Of a stretch of 64,000 nucleotides of DNA, positions 53,977 to 63,314 are shown one piece after another; the first letter of the stretch is position 1; the number at the start of each line of letters is the position of its first letter. The position numbers were made by a program, and so were the translations under genes. The notes under the pieces were generated by a model. That model searched no databases and had not been told where the DNA came from. It worked only from the letters and a program-made list of their open reading frames with translations. The stretch is from the NCBI GenBank assembly GCA_963779805.1, contig CAVZZN010000016.1, forward strand, positions 372,001 to 436,000. Direction: 5' to 3'. This DNA is from CAIWHR01 sp963779805. Its GTDB lineage: Bacteria; Pseudomonadota; Gammaproteobacteria; Burkholderiales; Casimicrobiaceae.

Positions 53977-54690
53977 TCAGCCTTGTGCGGGTGTGCCGCC
54001 GGTTCGTTGAGCGGTGAGCAGCATCTGGTTCGCCCGGCCGATGTGCGCGCGCATCAGCGATTCCGCGAGCTGCCCGTCGCGCGCCTGCAACGCCCGCAGG
54101 ATCTGCCAGTGTTCCTGGAAGGCCTGGCCTTTGCGGTCGGGCACGGCACCGGAGCGCTTGCGGTAGATGCGAAGCAGGTGATACATGTCCCCGCACAGCA
54201 TGTCGGCGATACGTTCGTTCCCGCAGCCGCGCACGATGCGCTCGTGGAAGTCGAACGCTTTCTCCTCGACCGGTGCGCCGGAGGAACCGGGGATCACCGC
54301 TCGCATGCGATATTCCTCGAGCTCCTCACCGATTCGCCGCAGCTCTGCGTCCGACATGCGCTGCGCAGCGAGATTGCACGCCATGCCTTCGAGGGCCATG
54401 CGCACCTCGAACAGCTGGCCGACGGACTCCGGTGTCAGCAGGACTACGCGGGCACGCTGATAAGGCTCGCGCGTGACCAATTGAAAACCCTGGAGGCGAC
54501 GGATCGCCTCGCGCACCGGCCCGCGGCTGACCCGGTACTCCTCGGCCAGCGCCGCCTCGTTGAGCAACGCCCCGGCCGCGAGCTGGCCATCGTAGATCTG
54601 GCCGAGCAGACTGCGAAAGATAGCTTCCGCCAACGGACCTTCGGCGGTACTTCCCTCGGGTGCGAGCAAGGCTGCATCGGTGCGGTCCAT
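53977..54690 (-). CDS. GntR-family transcriptional regulator (FCD/FadR subfamily)
   Basis: 237 residues. N-terminal winged helix-turn-helix: LLNEAALAEEYRVSRGPVRE and AIRRLQGFQLVTREPYQRAR. C-terminal FCD ligand domain with metal-ligand Asp and His residues: ALEGMACNLAAQRMSDAELR, FDFHERIVRGCGNERIADML, and AFQEHWQILRALQARDGQLA ending LMRAHIGRAN. Located between the two arms of the catabolic island, it most likely represses both and is relieved by a pathway acid. Candidate operators lie in the following gap. Confidence 0.92.
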   Translation of the reverse strand: MDRTDAALLAPEGSTAEGPLAEAIFRSLLGQIYDGQLAAGALLNEAALAEEYRVSRGPVREAIRRLQGFQLVTREPYQRARVVLLTPESVGQLFEVRMALEGMACNLAAQRMSDAELRRIGEELEEYRMRAVIPGSSGAPVEEKAFDFHERIVRGCGNERIADMLCGDMYHLLRIYRKRSGAVPDRKGQAFQEHWQILRALQARDGQLAESLMRAHIGRANQMLLTAQRTGGTPAQG

Positions 54691-54715
54691 GCGCGCACTC
54701 TAGCCAGTACCCCTC

Positions 54716-54855
54716 AATGTGTCAACACTTCGGCTCGACTAGCGACCAGCACCCCGGGGCGCGTAGTGGTTGCACTCTCCCTTGAAAACATGCTCGAATG
54801 CGATCCTGACTCCGCGCCACAGCATCACTCCCGGACGAGACAAGTGTCAACAGTT
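54716..54855. promoter_or_regulatory. Two candidate GntR operator sites
   Basis: AATGTGTCAACACTT (54716-54730) and AAGTGTCAACAGTT (54842-54855) share GTGTCAACA. The first is 26 bases from the GntR start codon; the second covers the probable aconitase start. Spacing and similarity suggest an autoregulating pair controlling both directions. Motif recognised by repetition; no binding data. Confidence 0.5.
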
Positions 54856-57575
54856 AGTTTATTACGTCGCAGCCTGATCATCCCGACCACGGACTTCGAG
54901 GTGGACGGACGGCGGTTCCGGAGGGTGGATCTCGAGTCCGCGCTTGGCGGCCTCGGCGCGTCGCTCCACGACATGCCCTACACCCTCCGCGTCCTCGCGG
55001 AGAACGTGCTTCGCGCACATCACCTGCGCGGCCCGGGTGCGGTCTCCACGGACGAGATCGCGAGCGTCATCGACTGGGCGCGGCACGTCGGCGATGACCT
55101 GCCCTTGTTCGTGCCGCGCGTGATCCTGCCCGATTCCAGCGGCGTGCCGGTGCTGCAGGATCTTGCCGCGCTACGCGAAGCCGTCGCGGATGGCGGCGGC
55201 GATGCCGGGCGTGTGGACACCGTCGTGCCGCTCGACTTCGTCGATCGACCATTCCCTGCAGGTCGATCGCTGGGGCAGCGCCGATGCGCTGGCGCACAAC
55301 ATGACCCGCGAGCGCGAGCGCAACGCCGAGCGCTACGAGTTCCTGCGCTGGTGCCAGGCGAACTTCAGCGGCATCACGATGCATCCGCCGGGAACCGGCA
55401 TCATCCACCAGGTCAACCTCGAGCGCGCCGCGCGCGTCGTGTGCACGTCGACGGTGGACGGCGACACCTGGGCGTTCCCGGATTTCGTCATCGGCGGCGA
55501 CTCGCATACGCCGATGGTCAACGCACTCGGCGTGCTCGGGTGGGGTGTGGGCGGCATCGATGCCGAGGCGGCGCTGCTTGGGCTCGCCTACGTGTTCCCG
55601 ATTCCCGAAGTGGTCGGAGTCGAGCTCGAAGGCGATCCCCCGCCAGGCGTCTACACCACCGACGTTGCGCTCCTGATCACCCAACGGCTGCGGCAGGAGA
55701 GGGTCGTCAACTGCGCGATCGAATTCTTCGGCTCCGGCGTCGCGCACATGTCGGTTCCCGAGCGCGCCACCCTTGCCAACATGGCGCCCGAGTACGGCGC
55801 GACATGCGGCTTCTTCGCGATCGATGGCGCGACGCTCGAGTACCTGCGCGCGACCGGTCGCAGCGCGGCCCACATCGCGCTCGTCGAGCGCTACGCGAGG
55901 CTCGCGGGATTGTTCCGTGCCCCCGACGCCCCGGTGCCTCGCTACGCACGCATCATCCGGATCGACCTGGCGGACGCCTCTCCCACCGTCGCAGGTCCCT
56001 CGCGCCCCCAGGACGGCATGCCCCTTGTCGGATCTCGGTGCCGGGACTTCCGACGTCGGTTGTCGCTCCCGATCGCCGACGGCGGCTTCGTCCGCCGCAC
56101 GACGGATCGACCCGCCGAAACCTCGCAACCCGCCGACGGCGCGGTGGCGATCGCGGCCATCACCTCGTGCACCAATACCTCCAACCCTTCCGTGATGATT
56201 GCCGCCGGGCTGGTGGCTCGCAACTGCGTTCGGCTGGGATTGAAGCCGCCGCGCTGGGTGAAGACATCGCTTGCCCCCGGCTCGCAATCGGTCACGCGCT
56301 ATCTCGAAGCCGCCGGACTGATGGCGCCGCTGCGCGCGCTCGGCTTCGAGATCGTCGGGTATGGATGCACCACCTGCGGGGGAAAGTCCGGCCCCCTCGT
56401 GCCGGAGCTCGCGCAGCTGATCGAGAGGGAGGGGCTGGTCGCCGCAGCCGTGCTGTCCGGCAACCGCAATTTCCCCGGTCGAATCCACAAGCTCGTCCAG
56501 GCCAACTACCTGATGGCACCGCCGCTGGTCGTTGCCTTCGCGGTCGCGGGTCGTGTGGATTTCGATCCCGATCGGGAGCCGCTCGCCACCGATGCGCAAG
56601 GCAAGGCCGTCTACCTGCGCGACGTGCTGCCGGCCGACTCGGAGATCGCGGCACTGGTTGGGCAGGTCAGCGACCCTTCGCACTACGCGAGGTCGAAGCC
56701 GATCGGTCCGTACCCGGAGGGCTTCTGGGAGAGCACAGGCTCGGCGCACGCCTTCGGCATTCGCGTGGAATCCCGATTCGACTTACCTCGTCAAGCCGCC
56801 GTTCTTCGAGCGCGCGCGCGAAGGCGAAGCCCGTGGCATTTCAAGGCTGGCCGGACAGCTGTGCAACGCACGGGTGCTGGTGCTGCTGGGTTCGTCCGTC
56901 ACGACCGATCACATCTCGCCCGGCGGCGAGATCCCGGCCGATTCGCCCTCGGGCCGTTACCTGCTCGCGCGCGGCGTTGCGCAGAAGGACTTCAACACGT
57001 ACGTCGGCCGTCGCGGAAACCATCACGTGATGGTGCGCGGCACGTTCGCCAACGTCCGGCTGCGCAACCAGCTCACGCCGGAGCTCGAGGGCGGCTGGAC
57101 GTTGCTGCTCCCCGAGCGCAAGGTCGTCACGATCTTCGATGCCGCGAGCCGCTATCGCGAGCAAGGCATCGGCACGATCGTGATCGCGGGTGCCGACTAC
57201 GGCAGCGGCAGCAGCCGCGACTGGGCCGCCAAGGGCACGGCGCTGCTCGGCGTCAAGGCCGTCATCGCCGAATCGTTCGAGCGAATCCACCGCGCCAACC
57301 TCATCGGCTTGGGCGTCCTGCCGCTTGCCTTCGAGGCGGGCCAAAGCTGGAAGAGCCTGGGTCTCACCGGCGAGGAAGAGTACCGCTTCGACGGCATCGA
57401 GGAAGGCGTGATGAGCGCACGCCCGATTCGTGTCACCGCCGCGGGCAAGTCGACCGTCGAATTCGAGGTGATCGCGCAGGTCTTCACCGAGTCCCAGCGC
57501 CAGTTGCTCGCCGCCGGAAGCATGCCGCGCCAGGTCGTCGACACCTTCATGCAGCCCAGCCCCGGGGCGTCGTGA
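54844..57575 (+). CDS. acnA: Aconitate hydratase (AcnA-type), two frame breaks
   Basis: About 900 residues when joined. Start probably GTG 54844 (VSTVSLLRRSLIIPTTDFEV). First break near 55235, after RVDTVVPLDFVD and before HSLQVDRWGSADALAHNM; second near 56785, between GIRVESRFDLP and YLVKPPFFERAREGEARGIS. Iron-sulfur ligands: SCTNTSNPSVMIAAGLVARN and GYGCTTCGGKSGP; substrate loop GADYGSGSSRDWAAKGTALL. The sequence differs from housekeeping AcnA in several spacers, so it may be a catabolic paralogue. The divergent GntR gene controls it in all likelihood. Indels likely assembly errors, since all catalytic blocks are intact. Confidence 0.9.
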
Positions 57576-57667
57576 CGGAAGTATCGCTCGCGTGGACCGG
57601 CCGCGCCGCGCGATTCCCATCGCAGTCGAGTTCACGGTCACGTGAGACCGCGCGAAACGAATGAGGA

Positions 57668-57874
57668 ATGACGATGAGCACTGCACAACTCACTCTCGAC
57701 CCCGCGACGAGCGCACTGGTCCTGATCGATCTCCAGTACGGGATCGTCGCGATGAACGTCCATCCGCAATCCAGCACGGAAGTCATCGCCCGCGCCAAGC
57801 TCAAGTTCACGTTTCCGCGCATCGGGCGTACGCGCACGACGCAGGACGTGTTGACCGCGCTGCAAACGCGATGA
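57668..57874 (+). pseudogene. Isochorismatase-family hydrolase with a large internal deletion
   Basis: 68 codons remain. N-terminal LDPATSALVLIDLQYGIVAM (catalytic Asp in LIDLQ) is joined after AKL to KFTFPRIGRTRTTQDVLTAL, the C-terminal end of the same family. The middle ~120 residues with the catalytic Lys and Cys are absent in every frame. Frame and both ends are kept, so the deletion is a multiple of three or nearly so. It overlaps the dehydrogenase gene by four bases. A remnant; not expected to be active. Confidence 0.75.
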
Positions 57875-58854
57875 CCGCCGGGCACTCGACCATGGAACGG
57901 CCCAAGATCGCCATCATCGACGACTACCAGGAGCTTGCTCTGGCGTCAGCCGACTGGAGTCGTGTCTCGGCACGGGCCGACATCAGCGTGTTCACGCGAC
58001 CGTGGCGCGACGAGGATGAAATCGCGGAGAAGCTCGCGCCGTTCGACATCGTCGTACTGCTGCGCGAGCGCACGCCATTCCCGGCGCGGCTGATCGAGCG
58101 ATTGCCGAGCCTCAAGGTGGTCGCGATGACCGGCAATCGCACCTCCACCCTCGACATCGCGGCGTGCAAGGCGCGCGGCATCCTCGTCACGCACACGGAG
58201 TCGAATCCCCCGATTGCGCCGGCCGAGCTCGCGTTCGCGCTGATCCTCGCGTGCGCGCGGTCGTTGCCGCGAGGTCACGCGAACGTCGTGGCGGGGAGGT
58301 GGCAGGACGGCATCCCGATGGGCATCACGCTCGATGGCAAGCGCCTCGGCATCGTGGGGTTGGGCAAGCTGGGATCGAAGGTCGCGCGCTATGGCAAGGC
58401 GTTCAACATGGACGTGGTGGCATGGAGCACCAACCTGACCGACGACGTGGCCTCCGCGCACGGCGTGAGGCGCGTCGACAAGCGCACGCTGTTCGAGACG
58501 TCGGACGTGATCTCCGTTCACCTCGGGCTGTCCGATCGCTCGCGCGGCATCATCGGCTCGCCCGAGCTGGAGGCGATGAAACCCGGCGCGATCTTCGTCA
58601 ACACCTCGCGCGGCCCGCTCGTGGACGAGGCGGCGCTGATTTCGGCATTGCGAAGCGGGCGCATCACGGCCGGCCTCGACGTGTTCGACGTCGAGCCGCT
58701 TCCGGCAGGCCATCCGTTCACGACGCTGCGCAACGTCGTGCTGACGCCGCATCTCGGCTTCGTCGACGCCGATTCGATGAAGCGTTTCTACACGCAGAGC
58801 GTCGAGAACATCCTGGCATACCTCGACGGCGCACCGATCCGAGCCAACCGGTAA
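57871..58854 (+). CDS. D-2-hydroxyacid dehydrogenase
   Basis: 327 residues, phosphoglycerate-dehydrogenase-like. N-terminal KIAIIDDYQELALASADWSR; NAD loop GKRLGIVGLGKLGSKVARYG; conserved FETSDVISVHLGLSDRSRGI (Arg site), GAIFVNTSRGPLVDEAALIS (substrate Arg) and TPHLGFVDADSMKRFYTQSV with the catalytic His in the TPHLG region. Glu near FDVEPLPAGHPF completes the triad. The start at 57871 overlaps the remnant; an alternative ATG lies at 57892. Last gene of the plus-strand catabolic arm; converges with jetD. Confidence 0.93.
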   Translation: MTAGHSTMERPKIAIIDDYQELALASADWSRVSARADISVFTRPWRDEDEIAEKLAPFDIVVLLRERTPFPARLIERLPSLKVVAMTGNRTSTLDIAACKARGILVTHTESNPPIAPAELAFALILACARSLPRGHANVVAGRWQDGIPMGITLDGKRLGIVGLGKLGSKVARYGKAFNMDVVAWSTNLTDDVASAHGVRRVDKRTLFETSDVISVHLGLSDRSRGIIGSPELEAMKPGAIFVNTSRGPLVDEAALISALRSGRITAGLDVFDVEPLPAGHPFTTLRNVVLTPHLGFVDADSMKRFYTQSVENILAYLDGAPIRANR

Positions 58855-58885
58855 TCGGATTCCTGGCGGCATGATCACGCACACG

Positions 58886-59869
58886 TCACCATGGCATTCG
58901 GACAAACACGCTGAAGATCAGGAAGCGCAGGGCAGCAAGGTGGTGGCGCGGCCGGCTCGACGACGGCGTGGTGGACAGCGGCAGCGAGATCGCCCAGTGC
59001 AAGGGCGCGCGCCAGCGCCTCCAGCCGTAGCCGGCACCGAAGACGACGATGGCGCGTGCCACCTGCGGGAAGGCGAGGAAGTTGGTCTCGTTCTCGGTGA
59101 CGAACACCCGCTCGACGGGTACCGCAAGCGCGGCAAAGCTCGCCGCATCCAGAGTGAGATCAGGCAGCCCATGACAGCCGGGCAAGCTCGGTATCGCTGG
59201 ATCGAGCAGTCGGAACCGGATGCGAACCGGTTTGTCCAGGAAACCGAAACGGCGGGCGAACTGCGTAGTCCCGCTCGCGAGGGCGTCGATGGCCTCGGGA
59301 GGTAAGGCCAAGTCCAGCAGCTCGATCAGCACGCCCCGGTGGGCCTCGATGAACTTGCTGTCCACCCCCGGCGGGTCTACCTGGCGCAGGTACACGCCCG
59401 GACGAGGGTGGGCCTGCAGCCACGCGACGACGGACATGAGGCGCTCCCAACGGTCAGCGAGGTCCAGGGCCTGGAGCGGACGTCTGGACATCCACGCCAG
59501 CAGCGCCGGCTGCACCTCGGCCGTCTGTTGCCACAACGCCTCGAAGCGTTGCGCCTGACGCGCCCTCCCGATGAAGGCCAAGGCCTCCTGCAGCGTGTCG
59601 ACCCAAACGACGGCCGGTAGTCGCTGCGTTCCCTGAACCCGGTGATTCCACTCTTGCCAGTCGATCCGCACATGCGGGGTGTCGGCGACTGCGCGCACCC
59701 AGTCGCGCACCGCCTCGAAGCGGTCGGACAGATCGGCGGCGCCCGGTGCCTTCAAGGTCAGGCGCACTGGCCAGGGCACGGCATTCGAAACCGCCGCACG
59801 CAGCAAATCGCCGCGATCCCACAAGCGCTGGACTTGCGCGCGCAGTTCTGCCGGCATGGTCCAGCTCAT
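58886..59869 (-). pseudogene. jetD: Wadjet JetD, Toprim C-terminus lost
   Basis: Nuclease subunit of the type I Wadjet plasmid-restriction system. 327 codons from ATG 59869, which overlaps the jetC stop (ATGA). DUF3322 part intact: MSWTMPAELRAQVQRLWDRG, RLPAVVWVDTLQEALAFIGR, HPRPGVYLRQVDPPGVDSKF. DUF2220/Toprim begins VERVFVTENETNFLAFPQVA (catalytic Glu) and IVVFGAGYGW. After that the frame shifts (EALARA in another frame), and the expected WGDID-THGF metal-binding block does not follow in any frame. About 70-100 residues are lost just before the dehydrogenase gene at 58854, so nuclease function is not expected. Confidence 0.85.
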
Positions 59870-62800
59870 GGTGCGGCGCCTGAAGCGGACTTCTGCGCGC
59901 GGTACTCCTCGATCGACAGGCAGCGCAGCCGCGAATCCCGTCCGCCCTCGTTGTGCACGAAGCCCACGCTGGCCACGAAGGGCTCGATGATGTGGATCTT
60001 CTGCAGCGGCGTGACGATCAGCAACTGCAGATTGAGCTGCTGGAACAGAGCGCAGCCCGTAGCTGCGCCGACTCGTCCGACCCGCGCCCGAAGGCCTCGT
60101 CGATGACGACGAAGCGGAACGACCGCGAGCGCACGGCGCCCCACTCCAGGCCGAACTGGTAGGCCAAGCTCGCGGCCAGCACGGTGTAGGCCAGCTTCTC
60201 CTTCTGGCCGCCCGACTTGCCGCCGGAATCCGAGTAGTGCTCGATGCTCGCGCGCCGTCGGCGCGCCAGCGCTCGCTGGCCGAAAACAGGAACCAGTTGC
60301 GCACGTCGGTGACCTTGGCAGTCCACCGCCGGTCGGCATCCGACAGTCCTTCGCGGCCACGGAAGCGGTCGATGATGGCCTTGACCTGCAGGAACTTGGC
60401 TTCCGAATACTGCTCGTCGGCCGAGCCGGTGAGCGCGCCCTCGGTGCACGCACGCAGATCCTGCTGGAAGTCGCGGATCTCGGCATCCGGACTGGGCTGC
60501 GCCACAAGCTCGATGTAGCGGCCGGGGTTGTAGTCGATCGCTCGAGCGACTGGTTGATGAAGTCGATGCGTTCCTTGATCGTCTCCCGCTCGCGGGCGAG
60601 CTGGGCGTTGAAGTTGGCGATCTCGTTGATGGTGTTGACGTTGAGCAGCTCCTTGAAGCGCGTCTCGAACCGCGGCAGGTCATCACGCTTCAAAGCCGTC
60701 GAGCATCCGCTCGTACTCGCGCAGCGCCGCCAGGCTCACGTCCATCTCGACGGTCTCGAGCCTTGAACTCCTCCTTGAAGCCCGCGCATGGCATTGACGA
60801 TGCGCTCCGTCAGCGCGGGCCAGGCGCTTGTCCTCGGCGTCGATGCGGTCCTGCAGCCACTTGCGCACCTCCTGTTCGCGGTTGTCGCAGGATTCGACCG
60901 ACAGCTGATGCTCGCCCAGCGCCTCGGCGCGCCAGCCGTCCAGGCGCTGGACCTGGGCCGCGTCGAGCGGCACGGCGTCAGCAGACGACGCTGGCCTGAT
61001 CCGCGCAGATCCTGCGGCGGCTTCTCGCTTGCTCTTCGACCTCCGCACGCTTGCCCAGCGCTTCACCGCGAGCCTGCTCTCGGTCTCGTCCAGCCGGTCG
61101 CGCACGCGCCTCCGAACTGCCGCCCCAGCTTCTTGCAGGATGTTCGAGGCGGCTTCCAACCGCGCGCGCTCCTCGGTCGAGCGCCGCAATCTCGCGCGCC
61201 AGCGCTGCGTCCAGTCGAGGTCCGCGAAAGCGCGTGAACTCCTCCAGCCTGGCGAGCGTCTCGCAGTCGGCGTCGCAGTTCCTTGCGCGCTTGCTGGACC
61301 TCGCCGATGCGCTGACCCAGCGTGGCCAACTGCGCCGTCCAGGCGCTCGCCGTTGGTCCCGCAACGCGCGCAGCTTGTCGGCGATTGCTCCAGCCGAGCA
61401 CGTAGCGGCTGCGGTCGTCGATGCGGCTGCGGTCGTCCTTCTCGTGGCGGCCCGACGGGTCCTTGATCTGCCCGGCGCGCGTGATGGCGCGGGCCTCGCG
61501 GCGGAACTGCTCGCCGCGTGTCGCAGCAGGCCACGTCGAAGCGATGTGCCGAAGTTCCTGCTCCAGCCACTCGTAGAGCGGCGAATCCGGCTTGATCGAC
61601 GAGCTTGCTCACCAGCGACTGCGAATGCAGGCTGGCGGCCCTGTACGCGCCTTCTTCGCGCCACGCGTGAAAGTAAACCAGACGCCCGCCCAGGTGCGTG
61701 GCGGTCCACCCATCGCGCGACGGCCTTGTAGTGCGCGTCGGGGACCAGCAGCGCGAGGCCGAAGCCGCGCAGCAGCGCGCTCGGCGGCGCCTTCCCAATC
61801 GCGCTCGTCGTCGCGCACCTGGATGAGCTCGCCCGCGAACGGCAGTTCGTCCTCGCCAATCGCCAGCGCCGCGACACAGCGCGTCGCGGATGCGAACCTG
61901 GGCGGCGTCGATGTTGCTCTTGCGCCGCTTGCAGGCTGTCGATCTCGCTCGGACAGAGCCGTCGTGCTGTTCCTCGCACTTGCGAAACGCGAACGTCCTC
62001 CTCGCGCTCGCGGTCGTCCAGGTCTGCGATGCGCTGGCGCAAAGACTCGGCGTGGCGTGCGCGATGGCCTGCTGCTGCGCCAGGAAGGCCGCCTCATGCC
62101 GGCGGTGGCTCGTCGATGCGGCAGAGCCAGCGCCGTGTGGCGCTCGGCCTTCTGCTGGCGCGCGCGCACGCTTCTCGGCGTCGCTTGTCGGCGGATCTCG
62201 GCGGCTGACTGCTCTCGATGCGGTCGCCGCCGATGTCGCGCGATCGCGCTGCTCGAAGTCGGCACGCTGGTGCGTTCAGGTCGTCGCGCTGCGCGTCCAA
62301 GCGCTCGATCTCGGTGTCGAGCTGGGCCGCAGCTCCGTCCGCCAGCATTGGCCAGGCGCTTGTCGAGCAGCTCGCCGCTTGCAGGCGCGCGAACCACGGG
62401 CGCAGCGCCTCGCGGCACGCGCGCAGCGTCCTGCCATCTCCGCGCCAGCGACGCGTGCGCTCGTCGCAATCGGCGCACCAGCGGCGTCAGCAAGCTCGAG
62501 CTGCTCGCTTGCGCCTTGAGCACCGCCTCGTGCGCGCGGTCCAGGTCGTCGAAGTGCGCGATCGAGGCGGCGATGCGCTCCTCCACGTCGAAGGGCTCCA
62601 GCATGTGGCTGCGCACGAAGTCGGTGAGGTTGCCGACCGACTTCATCGAGACCGTCTGGTGGAACAGGTCGAGCGCCTGGTCGTTCTCGATGCCGAAGCG
62701 CCGGCGGAAGGCCGGCGCCGTAGGGCGGGAACGCTGTCGTACACTTCGCACGTCCGCAGCGCGCGAGCTTCTTGCGCAGCGCGGTGATGTCGCTGCCGAA

Positions 62801-63314
62801 GCCGGAGAAGTCGCTCGGCGATCGACAGCGCGCTGGTCGGCGACGACGAAAGGCGCGCGGGCTGACCCTGCGGCTCCTTCATCCAGAACACCTGGGCCAG
62901 CGTCACGTGCCTGGCCCAAGCCCTCGTTGAAGAAGCGCGCCGAGAATGCACCGAGTAGCTGACGCGATCGCGCAGCGCCACGGGCCGGGCGCGTGCCCGT
63001 CACCTCGTTGCGCTCGGTCTTGTAGTGGCCCGAGGACGTACGAGCGCAGGGTGCGCTCTCGCGGCATCCGCGCCGGCGGCCTTGTTGAAGGCGACGCGCT
63101 GCGCGGCACCAGCAAGCGTGGTGATGGCATCGACCAGCGTGGACTTGCCCGAGCCGATGTCGCCCGTGAGCAGGCCGTTGCGGCCGTCCAGCTCGTAGCG
63201 CCAGACGCGCTTGTCGAAGGTGCCCCAGTTGAGTACCTCGAGCCGCTGCAGGCGAAAGCCCACGCGGCTGTCGTCGGCCACGAAGTCCAGGCCGAGCGTG
63301 GGCGCCTCAAGCAT
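59866..63314 (-). pseudogene. jetC: Wadjet JetC (MukB-like SMC ATPase), many frame breaks
   Basis: SMC motor of Wadjet, about 1,150 codons. Walker A GDIGSGKSTLVDAI is at residues 51-64 of the first frame (LQRLEVLNWGTFDKRVWRYE precedes it). Later readable parts: RERTLRSYVLG (~63060), FGIENDQALDLFHQTVSMKS (~62700), LAIGEDELPFAGELIQVRDD (~61850). The ABC signature SGGKSGGQKEKL and Walker B RFVVIDEAFGRGSDESA lie at ~60220-60060, then LLIVTPLQKIHIIEPFVASV. More than ten single-base insertions and deletions break the frame between 60.0 and 63.1 kb. It overlaps jetB by 8 bases. Pseudogene or poorly called sequence. Confidence 0.88.

Noticed and set aside
58860..58960. Mobile element at the jetD break
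   Set aside because: No transposase frame, terminal inverted repeat or target duplication could be seen in the short gap.
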